Below are positions 25,799-34,530 of a DNA stretch of 48,762 bases, piece after piece (position 1 is the first letter of the stretch; every line of letters starts with the position of its first letter). The translations under genes were made by a program, and so were the position numbers. The DNA is taken from positions 1-48,762 of the forward strand of contig JBARRP010000043.1 of the NCBI GenBank assembly GCA_049644285.1. The letters are read 5' to 3'. The notes below the pieces were generated by a model. The model saw only the letters and a program-made list of their open reading frames with translations, was not told the DNA's origin and made no database searches. This stretch comes from CAVRXT01 sp049644285 (GTDB lineage: Bacteria > Acidobacteriota > Terriglobia > Acidiferrales > UBA7541).

Positions 25799-26977
25799 TC
25801 AGACGTTCAGCGTCAGCGTAGTTTCAGGGATGAAGCCATCTGTGCGCGTGGAGGGCGCGGAGGAAACGGGAGGCATCTTTGAGCGATCGACGGGCCGATA
25901 GAGTGTGTCGCGCTCGACGGGAACGCGCCCAGCCGCGTGAATCAGGCGCTCGAGGTCGGCGCGAGTCAGATGCTGCGGCGTCGTCGCTCCGGCATCGTGA
26001 TAGATCTTCTCCTCGACTACAGTGCCGTCCAGATCATCCGCGCCAAATCGTAGGGCCACTTGAGCGATGCGCGGCGTCAGCATGATCCAGTAGGCCTTGA
26101 TGTGATCGAAATTGTCGAGGAGCAGCCGCGACACCGCGATGCTCTTCAGGTCATCGAAACCGGTCGTCTTCGGCAGATGGCTCAACGCGGTGTTATCGGG
26201 GTGAAACGCCAGCGGGATGAAAGCGACGAACCCCTTCGTCTTATCCTGGAGCCCGCGAAGCATCAGAAGATGCTCGACGCGCTCTTCGGGCGTCTCGATG
26301 TGCCCGTAGAGCATCGTGGCGTTCGACGGCAGACCGACCTCGTGCGCGGTGCGCGCGATTTGAAGCCACATCTGGCCGCTTACTTTGTGGTCGCAAATCA
26401 CTTTGCGCACCCGCGGATTGAAAATCTCGGCGCCGCCTCCAGGGAGCGAATCCACACCCGCCTGCTTCATCGCCAGCAGCGTATCGCGGATCGAAAGCTT
26501 TGAAATGCGGGAGTAGTAGCCCACCTCGACCATCGTGAACGCTTTCAGGTGCACCTGCGGGTGGCGCTGCTTCAAGCCGCGAATCAGATCGAGATAGTAA
26601 TCAAACGGCAGATCAGGGTGCAGTCCGCCGACGATGTGAAATTCGGTGGCCCCTTCGGCGACGCCCTCCGCGGCGCGCTGATAAATCTCCCCGAGCGCAA
26701 ACGTATATGCGCCCTCCGCATCCGGAGACCGGCCGAAAGCACATAGCCGGCAATGGGCGACGCAAACATTCGTGGGATTGATGTGCCGGTTGACATTGAA
26801 ATAGCAGGCGTTGCCGTGACGCTTCTCGCGCTCGTAATTCGCCAGCCAGCCGATGGCGAGCAAGTCGTTCGATTGGTAGAGCGCGACGCCGTCTTCAGCG
26901 TTCAGCCGCTCGGCCCCCAGGACCTTCTTCGCAATCGGGTCGAGTCGCTTGTCGGTAATCTGGAGCTCGGCCGCCAT
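25799..26977 (-). CDS. mqnE: Aminofutalosine synthase MqnE (radical SAM)
   Basis: A 392-aa radical SAM enzyme of the futalosine route to menaquinone. It joins the MqnA product to the adenosyl radical and makes aminofutalosine. The 4Fe-4S motif is CVAHCRLC (CxxxCxxC), preceded by HINPTNV. Other family marks are FHIVGGLHPDLPFDYYLDLI, LKAFTMVEV and LPGGGAEIFN. The related MqnC (cyclase) is the main alternative; the HIVGGLHP and LKAFT pattern favours MqnE. It is followed on the same strand in transcription order after ubiX and ubiA (17 nt from ubiA), forming a quinone operon. Confidence 0.92.
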   Translation of the reverse strand: MAAELQITDKRLDPIAKKVLGAERLNAEDGVALYQSNDLLAIGWLANYEREKRHGNACYFNVNRHINPTNVCVAHCRLCAFGRSPDAEGAYTFALGEIYQRAAEGVAEGATEFHIVGGLHPDLPFDYYLDLIRGLKQRHPQVHLKAFTMVEVGYYSRISKLSIRDTLLAMKQAGVDSLPGGGAEIFNPRVRKVICDHKVSGQMWLQIARTAHEVGLPSNATMLYGHIETPEERVEHLLMLRGLQDKTKGFVAFIPLAFHPDNTALSHLPKTTGFDDLKSIAVSRLLLDNFDHIKAYWIMLTPRIAQVALRFGADDLDGTVVEEKIYHDAGATTPQHLTRADLERLIHAAGRVPVERDTLYRPVDRSKMPPVSSAPSTRTDGFIPETTLTLNV

Positions 26978-26993
26978 TGGAATCGCCTAAGCC

Positions 26994-27869
26994 TCACGGG
27001 CGCGACACAACTGCCGCCGCACCCCAGAAAAGCAAGAACAACAAACTAATATAGCCGTTGACGGTGAAAAACGCAGCATTGATTTTGCTCAAGTCATTCG
27101 GCTTCACCAACGAATGTTCATAGGCGAGCAGGGCCGCAACTACAACAATCCCCGCCCATGCCGACCAGCCCAATTGAAAGCTCCAGGCCAGCCAACCGAG
27201 CAGCATCACCATCACAATGTGCATCCCACGCGCAATCCCGAGCGCCTTGGGGATTCCGAAGCGCTTCGGGATCGAATACAGTCCAGCACTCCTATCGAAT
27301 TCCACGTCCTGACAGGCATACAGAACATCGAAACCGCCCACCCAGAGCGTGACCACGGCGCACAGGATCAGCATCCGCCAGTCGAGCGAGCCACGAATCG
27401 CAATCCACGCTGCCGCCGGCGAAATTCCCAGCGAAAAGCCAAGCACGAAATGCGACCAGGTGGTGAAGCGCTTGGTGTAGGAATAAAAGAAGAGCACTGC
27501 CAGCGCCACCGGGGAGAGTTTCAACGCGAGCGAGTTAAGCTGCCATGCCGCAACCACCAGGACAGCCGAGGAAACGAGCGTAAACGCCCATGCGAAGGCG
27601 ACTGAGAGCGCGCCCGTTGCAAGTGCCCGCGACTGGGTGCGCGGGTTTCGCCGGTCGTATTCGAGATCGGCGATGCGGTTCATCGTCATCGCGGCCGAGC
27701 GCGCGCCGACCATGGCAACCACAATCCAGAAAATCTGCCACGCCCCGGGCCACTTCGCGCCGCTATCGCGCGCCGCCAGCAACGCGCCCACCAGCGCAAA
27801 TGGCAGCGCGAACACCGAGTGCTCGAATTTGATCATCTCGAGCACCGTGCGAATTCTTTTCAGCATCAT
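26994..27869 (-). CDS. UbiA-family prenyltransferase (MqnP-like)
   Basis: A protein of about 291 aa with eight or nine membrane helices. It carries the two Asp-rich motifs of UbiA enzymes, NRIADLEYDRRNPRT and DVLYACQDVEFDR. It attaches a polyprenyl chain to an aromatic acid in the membrane. Linkage to mqnE and ubiX points to the futalosine-pathway prenyltransferase (MqnP role) rather than ubiquinone synthesis. The start ATG overlaps the ubiX TGA by 4 nt (ATGA), so the two are coupled. Confidence 0.92.
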   Translation of the reverse strand: MMLKRIRTVLEMIKFEHSVFALPFALVGALLAARDSGAKWPGAWQIFWIVVAMVGARSAAMTMNRIADLEYDRRNPRTQSRALATGALSVAFAWAFTLVSSAVLVVAAWQLNSLALKLSPVALAVLFFYSYTKRFTTWSHFVLGFSLGISPAAAWIAIRGSLDWRMLILCAVVTLWVGGFDVLYACQDVEFDRSAGLYSIPKRFGIPKALGIARGMHIVMVMLLGWLAWSFQLGWSAWAGIVVVAALLAYEHSLVKPNDLSKINAAFFTVNGYISLLFLLFWGAAAVVSRP

Positions 27870-28492
27870 CGTTGGCCTGCCCGGCCGCCCTTCCAATGAT
27901 ATTGCTTTTCCTGCGGCACGCTGAGCTGCGCCAGCACGCGGAAGACAAACTGCTCGACCAGATCGTCAATGGTCTTCGGGCCGTAATAGAACGCTGGAAT
28001 GGCCGGCATCACGATCGCTCCTGCATCGTGCACGTGCAGCAGATTCTCGAGGTGCACGCGATTGAGCGGTGTCTCGCGCAGGCAAAGCACGAGCGGGCGG
28101 CGCTCCTTCAGACAAACATCCGCGGCGCGCGCCAGCAAGTCATCAGCGGTTCCTGCCGCGATGGCTCCCATCGCCCCTGCCGAGCACGGGATGACCACCA
28201 TTCCATCCACCGGCGCGCTCCCGGAAGCGATCGCGGCGCCTACGTCTTTGTTCGGAAGATATTCAATCTTTGCGGCAGACGTGCCGGTCAGCAGCGACGG
28301 CAATTTCTTCGAATCCTGCGCCACAATTCCCAGCTCAGTGGCAATGAGCCGCAAGCCGGTCTCGCTAACCACGAGGTACACGCAGGCGACGCGTGAGTCG
28401 GCGTCCAGCAGCCGAAGCGCATGCTGCGCATAGATTGCGCCACTCGCGCCGGTGACCCCAACGGTGATGATCTTCCCTTCAGGTTTGGCCAT
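27866..28492 (-). CDS. ubiX: Flavin prenyltransferase UbiX
   Basis: A 208-aa flavoprotein that makes prenylated FMN, the cofactor of UbiD-type decarboxylases. Motifs are VGVTGASGAIYA near the N-terminus, VVIPCSAGAMGAIAAG, and LCLRETPLNRVHLENLL. In the futalosine pathway prFMN would serve the UbiD-like decarboxylase (MqnL), which is not in this window. First gene of the ubiX-ubiA-mqnE operon, divergent from the ThyX-like gene. Confidence 0.94.
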   Translation of the reverse strand: MAKPEGKIITVGVTGASGAIYAQHALRLLDADSRVACVYLVVSETGLRLIATELGIVAQDSKKLPSLLTGTSAAKIEYLPNKDVGAAIASGSAPVDGMVVIPCSAGAMGAIAAGTADDLLARAADVCLKERRPLVLCLRETPLNRVHLENLLHVHDAGAIVMPAIPAFYYGPKTIDDLVEQFVFRVLAQLSVPQEKQYHWKGGRAGQR

Positions 28493-28620
28493 CGCGTTCC
28501 GCTGAATTCGTCATGGTAGGCAGCCGCTTCCGGCAAAGTCAAGGTGAGGAAGCAGTTCCAGGCAGTTCGAGGCACGCGACACTGCCGGCACGCTTCGCGC
28601 GTGTCGGTGTACAATGCCCC

Positions 28621-30207
28621 ATGAGAATGGCCACGCAATTATCACCCGTGCCGAGCTCGCCCGATTCTTCGCTGGTTGAGACTGCTCCTCCGCGCGTCAC
28701 ACTACGAAACGCTTTCGCGCATCCCTTCGATTCGGCGATTGCCGCGGCGCGCACCTGTTACTCCCCGCGAATCATCGGGCCCGAGGAGATCACCGAAAAG
28801 CAACGCGTGAATATCGGATCGGCGACGTTTTATGGCGGGCACCATACTGTTTACCAGCACGCCCATTTTGAGTTCGGGCTCGAAAACGTCAGCCGGCAAT
28901 TCGTTTGGTCGTTCCTCCACGCGCATCCCTTCTACAATTCCGAGCAGCAGAGCCAGCGCTACGTCCGGCTGGATCGCGCGCAGGCCTATGTTCCGCCTGA
29001 GGGACAGCATTTCGGGCCCGCTGAGCGCGCGATCTACGAGCGCGCCGTGGCGCATGCCTGGGACTCCTACCGCGAGCTGACTCGGTTGCTCGAACCTGAT
29101 GCGCGCGAAGTCCTCGGCGACATCTGGCACGTCAGTGAGATGTCTCATCCGAAGCGCTTGCAGAGGGTCCAGCGCCAGGCCGAAAAACGCGCCATCGAAG
29201 TCGCGCGCTACGTCTTGCCCGTTGCCGCATTCACCACAATGGTGCACACGCTTTCCGGCATCGTGCTTCATCGGCTCGCGCGAATGCAGGCTGCTTCGGA
29301 TACTCCGTCCGAAGCGCGACTCGTGATCAGCCAGATGCTCGCCCGCGTGCAGGAAATCGACCCGCAATTTTTCGAGCGGTTCCACACCGAGCCGATGGAC
29401 GAGCTCCCGGAATGGCAAGCGCCACGCGGGGACGGCGACGCATTTGCGCGAGAATTCGATTCACAGCTCGGTGGCCGCACTTCGAAGCTGGTGGATTTTT
29501 CGCCGCACGCGCTCCAAGTCATGGCCGAGGCATATCGAGCCGTCCTGGGAGTCGCGTCCGACACTTGCCCCGACCAAGAGGCCATCGATCTGATGCTGAA
29601 CCCGGCGCGAAATCCCTACCGCCGCGAGACGCTCAACATCGGCGTCCACGCCCCGATCATGCGCGCGCTGCAGCACGCCAATTTCACCTTTGCAAAAAAA
29701 ATCAGCCACACTGCCGATAGCCAGGATCAGCGCCACCGCATGGTTCCGGGGTCACGCCCGCTTCTCACCCTTGCCGACACGCGCGAGACAGACGTCATCA
29801 CCCCGATGCTGATTGCCGGAAACCCGCGTGCCCGCGAGGCGTTCGACCGGGCGATGGCCGATGCCTGGGCGGCAAAAAACGAATTGCTCGACCGCGGCGT
29901 GCCGGCGGAATTCGCGCTTTACCTGCTGCCGAACGCGAAGGCTGTTCGCCTTGTCGAATCGGGTTCTTTGCTCCACCTGCTTCACAAATGGACGATGCGA
30001 ACCTGCTTCAACGCCCAGGAAGAGATTTACCAATCATCGATGGAAGAGATCGAGCAGGTGCGCACCGTCTTCCCCGATCTCGCTCGATACATCGGCCCGC
30101 CGTGCTACCTTCGCGCCGGCATTTCAACGCCGATCTGCACCGAAGGCTCGCACTTCTGCGGCGTCAAAGTCTGGCACGATTTCCCCAACATCCAGCGCCG
30201 GATATGA
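28621..30207 (+). CDS. Tandem-domain ThyX-like flavin-dependent thymidylate synthase
   Basis: A 528-aa protein built of two ThyX (Thy1) domains; canonical ThyX is about 220-250 aa and tetrameric. Domain 1 (about 25-250) contains FEFGLENVSRQFVWSFLHAH and NSEQQSQRYVRL, so the RHR of the ThyX motif is replaced by RQF while the S/E/SxRY part is kept. Domain 2 (about 300-525) contains DSQDQRHRMVPGSRP, which keeps RHR and Ser but lacks the SxRY part. The halves therefore look complementary. Expected role is dTMP synthesis with FAD, or a derived function. ATG 28621 is used. It overlaps the next gene as ATGA. Confidence 0.85.
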   Translation: MRMATQLSPVPSSPDSSLVETAPPRVTLRNAFAHPFDSAIAAARTCYSPRIIGPEEITEKQRVNIGSATFYGGHHTVYQHAHFEFGLENVSRQFVWSFLHAHPFYNSEQQSQRYVRLDRAQAYVPPEGQHFGPAERAIYERAVAHAWDSYRELTRLLEPDAREVLGDIWHVSEMSHPKRLQRVQRQAEKRAIEVARYVLPVAAFTTMVHTLSGIVLHRLARMQAASDTPSEARLVISQMLARVQEIDPQFFERFHTEPMDELPEWQAPRGDGDAFAREFDSQLGGRTSKLVDFSPHALQVMAEAYRAVLGVASDTCPDQEAIDLMLNPARNPYRRETLNIGVHAPIMRALQHANFTFAKKISHTADSQDQRHRMVPGSRPLLTLADTRETDVITPMLIAGNPRAREAFDRAMADAWAAKNELLDRGVPAEFALYLLPNAKAVRLVESGSLLHLLHKWTMRTCFNAQEEIYQSSMEEIEQVRTVFPDLARYIGPPCYLRAGISTPICTEGSHFCGVKVWHDFPNIQRRI

Positions 30208-30686
30208 CGCGGCGCGGAAGCCTCGCCTACTACTTGGCGGCATGGATTGTCGGTTGCGTCTTCATGAGCTTGGGCATCTGGCTGCGCGACACGGGCAGCG
30301 CCACCGTCGGGCAGCTTTCGTTTCGCACCGGCTTCGGCATTCTGCTTTTCTGCTTCTACGGTTTGGTTTTCGGCGCGTGCGCGGCTCTGCTTGGAGCGTT
30401 TCTGCTTCGACGTCTCGCATTTTGGCTGCACTGGAATCAGCCGGGTCCCTGGGTAGCAGCCGGTGCCGGTGTCGCAACAGTCCTCATCACAGTTCTCGGT
30501 GCGTGGGGCCGCCGCATAACCGCGGCACCAAGGCTCGTACCGAAGTGGGTTCAGTTCGCAACATTCGGCCCCCAGATTGTTCTGGATGCCGGATGGTGGC
30601 TCGCGCTTCCTGTGGGAGCCGCGACGGCATTCGTGCTCTATCGCGTACATCGCGCCTTCGCGTCCCAAGAACAAGCGAGCTCGTAA
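30204..30686 (+). CDS. Four-helix membrane protein, unrecognised
   Basis: A 160-aa integral membrane protein starting at ATG 30204, which overlaps the ThyX-like stop (ATGA) and so is coupled to it. Helices include LAAWIVGCVFMSLGIWL, FGILLFCFYGLVFGACAALLG, WVAAGAGVATVLITVLGAW and GWWLALPVGAATAFVLY. No family is recognised; the pairing with the ThyX-like gene may be only positional. Confidence 0.7.
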   Translation: MTRRGSLAYYLAAWIVGCVFMSLGIWLRDTGSATVGQLSFRTGFGILLFCFYGLVFGACAALLGAFLLRRLAFWLHWNQPGPWVAAGAGVATVLITVLGAWGRRITAAPRLVPKWVQFATFGPQIVLDAGWWLALPVGAATAFVLYRVHRAFASQEQASS

Positions 30687-30698
30687 AGGCGGTGGTAG

Positions 30699-30724
30699 CC
30701 ACGGCGGATGCTCTTCCGCCGTGG
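30699..30724. terminator. Strong hairpin between convergent genes
   Basis: A perfect 10-bp stem (CCACGGCGGA/TCCGCCGTGG, loop TGCTCT) sits between the plus-strand membrane protein and the minus-strand glycosyltransferase. It is well placed as a bidirectional terminator, though a long T-tract is missing (GTCTTT follows on the plus strand). Confidence 0.55.
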
Positions 30725-30755
30725 GTCTTTGGTCCGTTGTTCCAGGTCGGGATGG

Positions 30756-31961
30756 TTAGCGTTTGAGAACGCGCGTCTGATTCGGCGACACAAGCTCGTA
30801 GCGAATCCCGCGCCAGCGGATCTTATGGCTTATCGCCGCCACGATTGAGTTCCAGCCGAACAGGAGCGGTACGAACGGAGCGAGCAAAATCCACGCCCAG
30901 CTCCATTCTTTCAATCGGTTCTTCCATTCGGGTAAGAGATCCAAGATAGCAATCGTGCGCAAGGCTCCTTTCATGGCTGAAAGCAAGGGGATGGCAAGCG
31001 CCAGCAATGCGAGTTGTCCCCAAGGATCGCCGTCGATCAGCGTGGCAAGGATCACGCAGGCTGCATAGAGAGTGGTAACGCAATAGGAAAGATGCATGGC
31101 GGCCCCTATCGCCCAGGTACGCGGATCATACACGCGCGTGATTTGTATCTGCCGGTCCGTGAATTCCACCAGTTCCTCAGCGGTGATCGCGAGCGGCGTC
31201 GGCGCGAGGCATTCTGGAACAAACAGAATCGGGCGACCGTTCTGTCGAAGTGCATTCGTGAGCGCCCAATCGTCGCTCACCGCCCCTTCCCAGAATTCGA
31301 GCGCGGCAACGTCCGTAAATGTCTGACGCCGGATCGCGGTGCCGCCGCCCCAGCAGAAATTTCGTTCCGGCTTGCCCAGCAAAGTGACGATCGCGGCATT
31401 CCACACCGACGCGACCGCGCTCCAGAAAGCGCTTTTCCCCGGCCGGCGCGAGGGAACGAACCATCGAAAAGTGCTGGCGGCGCCCAGCCGGCCATCTCCG
31501 AGAGGAGCGACCAGCTTGCCCAGCCAATTGCGTCCTAATCGAACGTCGGAGTCGGTGAATACAAAAACCTCGAATTTTTCATCGATCTTTTCAACAGCCT
31601 TCCGAAGGTTGTTGACCTTCTCGCTGCAAGCTTCCGGCGGCCCCGCGACCACAATGTGCACGCGCGGCTTGCTCGCGGCTTTTACGCGTTCGATGATTTT
31701 CAGAGCAGGATCGAGGCTGGTGGCCATCGAGATGTAGATTTCGTAGTTGGGATAGTCAAAACGGGTCAGCGCGGTGAGATTATCCTCGAGCCCCAGTTCG
31801 ACGCCCTTGCACGGGCAAATCACCGCCACCTGCGGAGCGTAAAATCCGGCGTGGCTCCCGAGACGGTGGCGGACCATGCGCAGCCAGCCAATTCCATCCC
31901 ACAGCGAGTACAGTCCCTGCAAAATCTGCTGAATGACAAGGATGTAGAAGACTACGAGCAT
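30756..31961 (-). CDS. GT21/HpnI-like membrane glycosyltransferase
   Basis: A 401-aa ceramide-glucosyltransferase-like enzyme (GT2/GT21). An N-terminal anchor helix (VVFYILVIQQILQGLYSL) is followed by the catalytic domain: VAVICPCKGVE, VFTDSDVRLG with the metal Asp, GGGTAIRRQTF, SDDWALTNALRQNG and RQIQITRVY (QxxRx). Three C-terminal helices follow. Related proteins glycosylate ceramide or, as HpnI, a hopanoid; a lipid acceptor is therefore likely. ATG 31961 is chosen because the helix begins there; upstream in-frame starts would run into the promoter of the divergent lipoprotein gene. Confidence 0.85.
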   Translation of the reverse strand: MLVVFYILVIQQILQGLYSLWDGIGWLRMVRHRLGSHAGFYAPQVAVICPCKGVELGLEDNLTALTRFDYPNYEIYISMATSLDPALKIIERVKAASKPRVHIVVAGPPEACSEKVNNLRKAVEKIDEKFEVFVFTDSDVRLGRNWLGKLVAPLGDGRLGAASTFRWFVPSRRPGKSAFWSAVASVWNAAIVTLLGKPERNFCWGGGTAIRRQTFTDVAALEFWEGAVSDDWALTNALRQNGRPILFVPECLAPTPLAITAEELVEFTDRQIQITRVYDPRTWAIGAAMHLSYCVTTLYAACVILATLIDGDPWGQLALLALAIPLLSAMKGALRTIAILDLLPEWKNRLKEWSWAWILLAPFVPLLFGWNSIVAAISHKIRWRGIRYELVSPNQTRVLKR

Positions 31962-32107
31962 TCCGCGGGGAGAATAACAGAATGGAACACCACCCGCATC
32001 TTGCTGATACGAAAGAGGTATTGGCAGCTCCGAACAGCAAGCCAAAGCGAACGTCGCGCCCCGATCGAAAGTGGACATTTCATCTGCTAATTCCACAGGA
32101 CAGGTCG

Positions 32108-32166
32108 GGTGCTAACAGCACCAAAGCCGGGAGTGCGTTGACACCCCCAGCGACGGCTGTTAGATT
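32108..32166 (+). promoter_or_regulatory. Promoter with upstream palindrome for the DUF4292 lipoprotein gene
   Basis: TTGACA (32138-32143), a 17-bp spacer and TAGATT (32161-32166) form a strong sigma-70 promoter. Transcription should start near 32173, only about 9 nt before GTG 32182. A perfect palindrome GGTGCTaacAGCACC lies at 32108-32122, ending 15 nt upstream of the -35, a position suited to an activator or repressor. Confidence 0.65.
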
Positions 32167-32181
32167 GAGCATTTTGCCGGT

Positions 32182-33087
32182 GTGCGGAGAAGATCGCTGA
32201 GTAGATTGGCTCTAGCCTGGAGGATGGCTCTGACAGGACTCGCGGTTTGCGCCACCGGCTGCGCCGTCAGCCAGAAACACGCTGTCCCGCCGGCGCAGGT
32301 TCACCCAGCCCTCGAAGCAACGAAAGACCAGCTCATCGCGCAGTATAACCGGCAGGCGAATGCGATTCGGTCACTCAGCGCCACGGTGGACATGATCCCG
32401 ACGGCGGGCTCGACCTACAGCGGCATCATCGAGGAGTATCACGATGTGAACGGCTTCATTCTGGCGGAAAAGCCTGCCAAGATTCGCCTGATCGGACAGG
32501 CGCCAGTGGTGGGCAAAACCATTTTTGATATGGTCAGCGACGGAGAAACCTTCCGAATTTTTATTCCATCCAAGAATAAGTTCATTGTCGGCCCGGCAAA
32601 TCTGGAGCGCGCCGCAAAGAAGCCGATCGAGAATCTGCGGCCCCAGCATTTGGTGGACGCGCTGTTCTGGCCGCCGATCTCCGAAGGTGCTCCGGTGCTT
32701 TTCGAGGAATGGAACGAGGCCTCCGAGCGCTATTATGTTTTGACATTGCCGGGCGAAGCAATCGGAGAGCCGTCCCGCGGGACGAGTTGGGAGATTGAGC
32801 GTAAGATATGGTTTGACCGAGCCGATCTATCGATTATGCGTCTGGAAACGTACGGGCCGGCAGGGCGCCTTCTTGCGGACATACATTATTCCGACTGGGA
32901 GCCGGCCGATGAGGGAAAGTTCCCGCGCGATATCCGGTTGGCGCGCCCCCATGACGATTATCAACTGGAAGTGCGCATCGTGAAGCTGACCCTGAACGAG
33001 CCAGTGTCGGATCGATTCTCGCTGGCGCAGCCGCCGGGTACTGAGCTGGTGAAGCTGGGCGCAGACCCCGCGGAGCCGAAGCCATGA
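32182..33087 (+). CDS. LolB/DUF4292-like lipoprotein
   Basis: A 301-aa lipoprotein. The Arg-rich start and ALTGLAVCATGC give a signal peptide with lipobox (ATGC), lipidated at about Cys27. The body is a LolA/LolB-like half-barrel: NAIRSLSATVDM, FILAEKPAKIRLIGQAPVVG, TIFDMVSDGETFRIFIPSKN and FDRADLSIMRLETYGPAG. Likely a periplasmic or outer-membrane-facing lipid or lipoprotein carrier. GTG 32182 lacks a Shine-Dalgarno and is close to the predicted transcript start, so leaderless translation is possible; ATG 32224 would destroy most of the signal's charged region. Its stop overlaps the permease ATG (ATGA). Confidence 0.82.
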   Translation: MRRRSLSRLALAWRMALTGLAVCATGCAVSQKHAVPPAQVHPALEATKDQLIAQYNRQANAIRSLSATVDMIPTAGSTYSGIIEEYHDVNGFILAEKPAKIRLIGQAPVVGKTIFDMVSDGETFRIFIPSKNKFIVGPANLERAAKKPIENLRPQHLVDALFWPPISEGAPVLFEEWNEASERYYVLTLPGEAIGEPSRGTSWEIERKIWFDRADLSIMRLETYGPAGRLLADIHYSDWEPADEGKFPRDIRLARPHDDYQLEVRIVKLTLNEPVSDRFSLAQPPGTELVKLGADPAEPKP

Positions 33088-34184
33088 TCCAGCACATGAT
33101 CGTGCGCAACGTGCTCCATCGCCCGGTGCGCGCGGTCGTCACAGTCCTGGCAGTCGCGGTCGAAGTGACGCTCGTAATTATCGTCGTCGGGCTCACCAGC
33201 GGTCTTCTGATGGAGTCGGCGAAGCGCATTGAAGGCGTCGGCGCCGACATCATGGTACAGCCGCCCTCCGCCTCGGTGATGATGGCTTTCAGCGGCGCCC
33301 CGATGCCTATCCGGCTGGGGGACAAGCTGGCGGAGCTGAGTCACGTTCAATCGGTGGCACCGGTTCTCCTCCAGTTCAATTCCGTGAATGGGCTGGACAT
33401 CATCTACGGCATCGACCCGCGGACTTTTAGCGCGGTTTCGGGCGGATTCGTGTTTCATTCCGGAAGGGATCTCGATCGCCCAAACGACATCCTGGTGGAC
33501 GATTGGTATGCCCGGGCGAAACACGTGCAGGCGGACCAGACACTGCACATCCTCGAACACGATTTTCACGTTGCCGGGATCGTCGAGCACGGCAAGGGCG
33601 CGCGTCTTTTCGTGCTGATGCCGACCTTGCAGGATCTTTCCGGCGCCCACGACAAAGCCTCCGTCTTTTTCATCAAGTGCGATAACTCGGACAACACGCA
33701 GGCAGTAATCGACCAGCTCCGGCAGCTTCTTCCGCGCTATGAGATTCGCCCGCTGAAAGACTTCATTTCACTGATGACATCGTCGAACCTGCCGGGGCTC
33801 GCGGCCTTCATCAATTCCATGATAGGGCTGGCGGTGGCGATCGGTTTTCTGGTGATTTTCCTGTCGATGTATACGACGGTGACGGAGCGGACGCGCGAGG
33901 TCGGCGTTTTGAAATCGCTGGGCGCCTCGAAGACCTACATCGCCCAAGTCATCCTCAGCGAAACGACTCTGCTGTGTGCCATCGGAGTAATCTGCGGCAT
34001 CGCGCTCTCTTATGGTGTTCGCGGATTCTTCCTCCACGCATTTCCCACGCTTACGATCTTGATCACGCCAGCGTGGATTGCGAAGGCAGCCGTCATCGCG
34101 GTAATCGGCGGGCTACTTGGCGCTTCCTATCCTGCGTGGGTCGCTAGCCGGAAGGACCCGGTCGAAGCCCTCGCGTACGAGTAG
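33084..34184 (+). CDS. FtsX/MacB-type ABC transporter permease
   Basis: A 366-aa permease with one N-terminal helix (AVVTVLAVAVEVTLVIIVVG), a periplasmic domain of about 200 residues, and three C-terminal helices (SMIGLAVAIGFLVIFLSMY, LCAIGVICGIALSYGV, AAVIAVIGGLLGASYPAW). ERTREVGVLKSLGASKTYIA is the FtsX-domain coupling motif. This is the LolC/E-MacB topology. It overlaps the LolB-like lipoprotein gene by 4 nt. No ATPase is adjacent; the likely partner is the LolD-type ATPase at 36667-37350. Confidence 0.9.
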   Translation: MIQHMIVRNVLHRPVRAVVTVLAVAVEVTLVIIVVGLTSGLLMESAKRIEGVGADIMVQPPSASVMMAFSGAPMPIRLGDKLAELSHVQSVAPVLLQFNSVNGLDIIYGIDPRTFSAVSGGFVFHSGRDLDRPNDILVDDWYARAKHVQADQTLHILEHDFHVAGIVEHGKGARLFVLMPTLQDLSGAHDKASVFFIKCDNSDNTQAVIDQLRQLLPRYEIRPLKDFISLMTSSNLPGLAAFINSMIGLAVAIGFLVIFLSMYTTVTERTREVGVLKSLGASKTYIAQVILSETTLLCAIGVICGIALSYGVRGFFLHAFPTLTILITPAWIAKAAVIAVIGGLLGASYPAWVASRKDPVEALAYE

Positions 34185-34191
34185 TCAACTT

Positions 34192-34413
34192 TCAGCGATC
34201 AGCAATTGGCGGCCGTTCCCTATTCCCGCCGGGCGTGGGCTCGTATCCGGGACATTCCAGGACGGGCAAGCGCGGATATTTTGCGAAGCGGGGATCAGTC
34301 TGGGAGAGCAGACAGAAGATGAATACTGAGCCTCGTTCAGACGTGATTTTCTTCGCGTGGATGCAGTCCGCACATAGGCCCGCGTGAGTTTTCTCATCGC
34401 GCCAGTCCTGCAT
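34192..34413 (-). CDS. Small four-Cys protein, probable metal binding
   Basis: A 73-aa protein starting at ATG 34413 with AGGGAAG 7 nt upstream. It carries GLCADCIHAKKITSERGSVF, then FCLLSQTDPRFAKYPRLPVL and ECPGYEP. Two N-terminal Cys (CxxC) plus Cys in FCLLS and LECPGY could bind zinc. The pattern CxxCxHxxxxxSxRGSxFxxC and TDPRFxKYPRLPVLxCxGYEP is, from memory, a conserved but uncharacterised small-protein family. It lies convergent to the permease gene and downstream of the MsbA-like gene. Confidence 0.7.
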   Translation of the reverse strand: MQDWRDEKTHAGLCADCIHAKKITSERGSVFIFCLLSQTDPRFAKYPRLPVLECPGYEPTPGGNRERPPIADR

Positions 34414-34530
34414 AATTGTCTTCCCTGGCATTTCCGCAAACATGGGCAGCGCTACAACCCCAATCTTACGCGCCGCATGGCCCACGGCGAGAAAACCACT
34501 CGCCGTGGCTACCACCCCCCGGAACGGCGG

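Noticed and set aside
32108..32150. A CIRCE-like heat-shock operator (GCAC...GTGC) upstream of the lipoprotein gene
   Set aside because: Only 4-5 bases of each arm match the TTAGCACTC-N9-GAGTGCTAA consensus and no chaperone gene follows.
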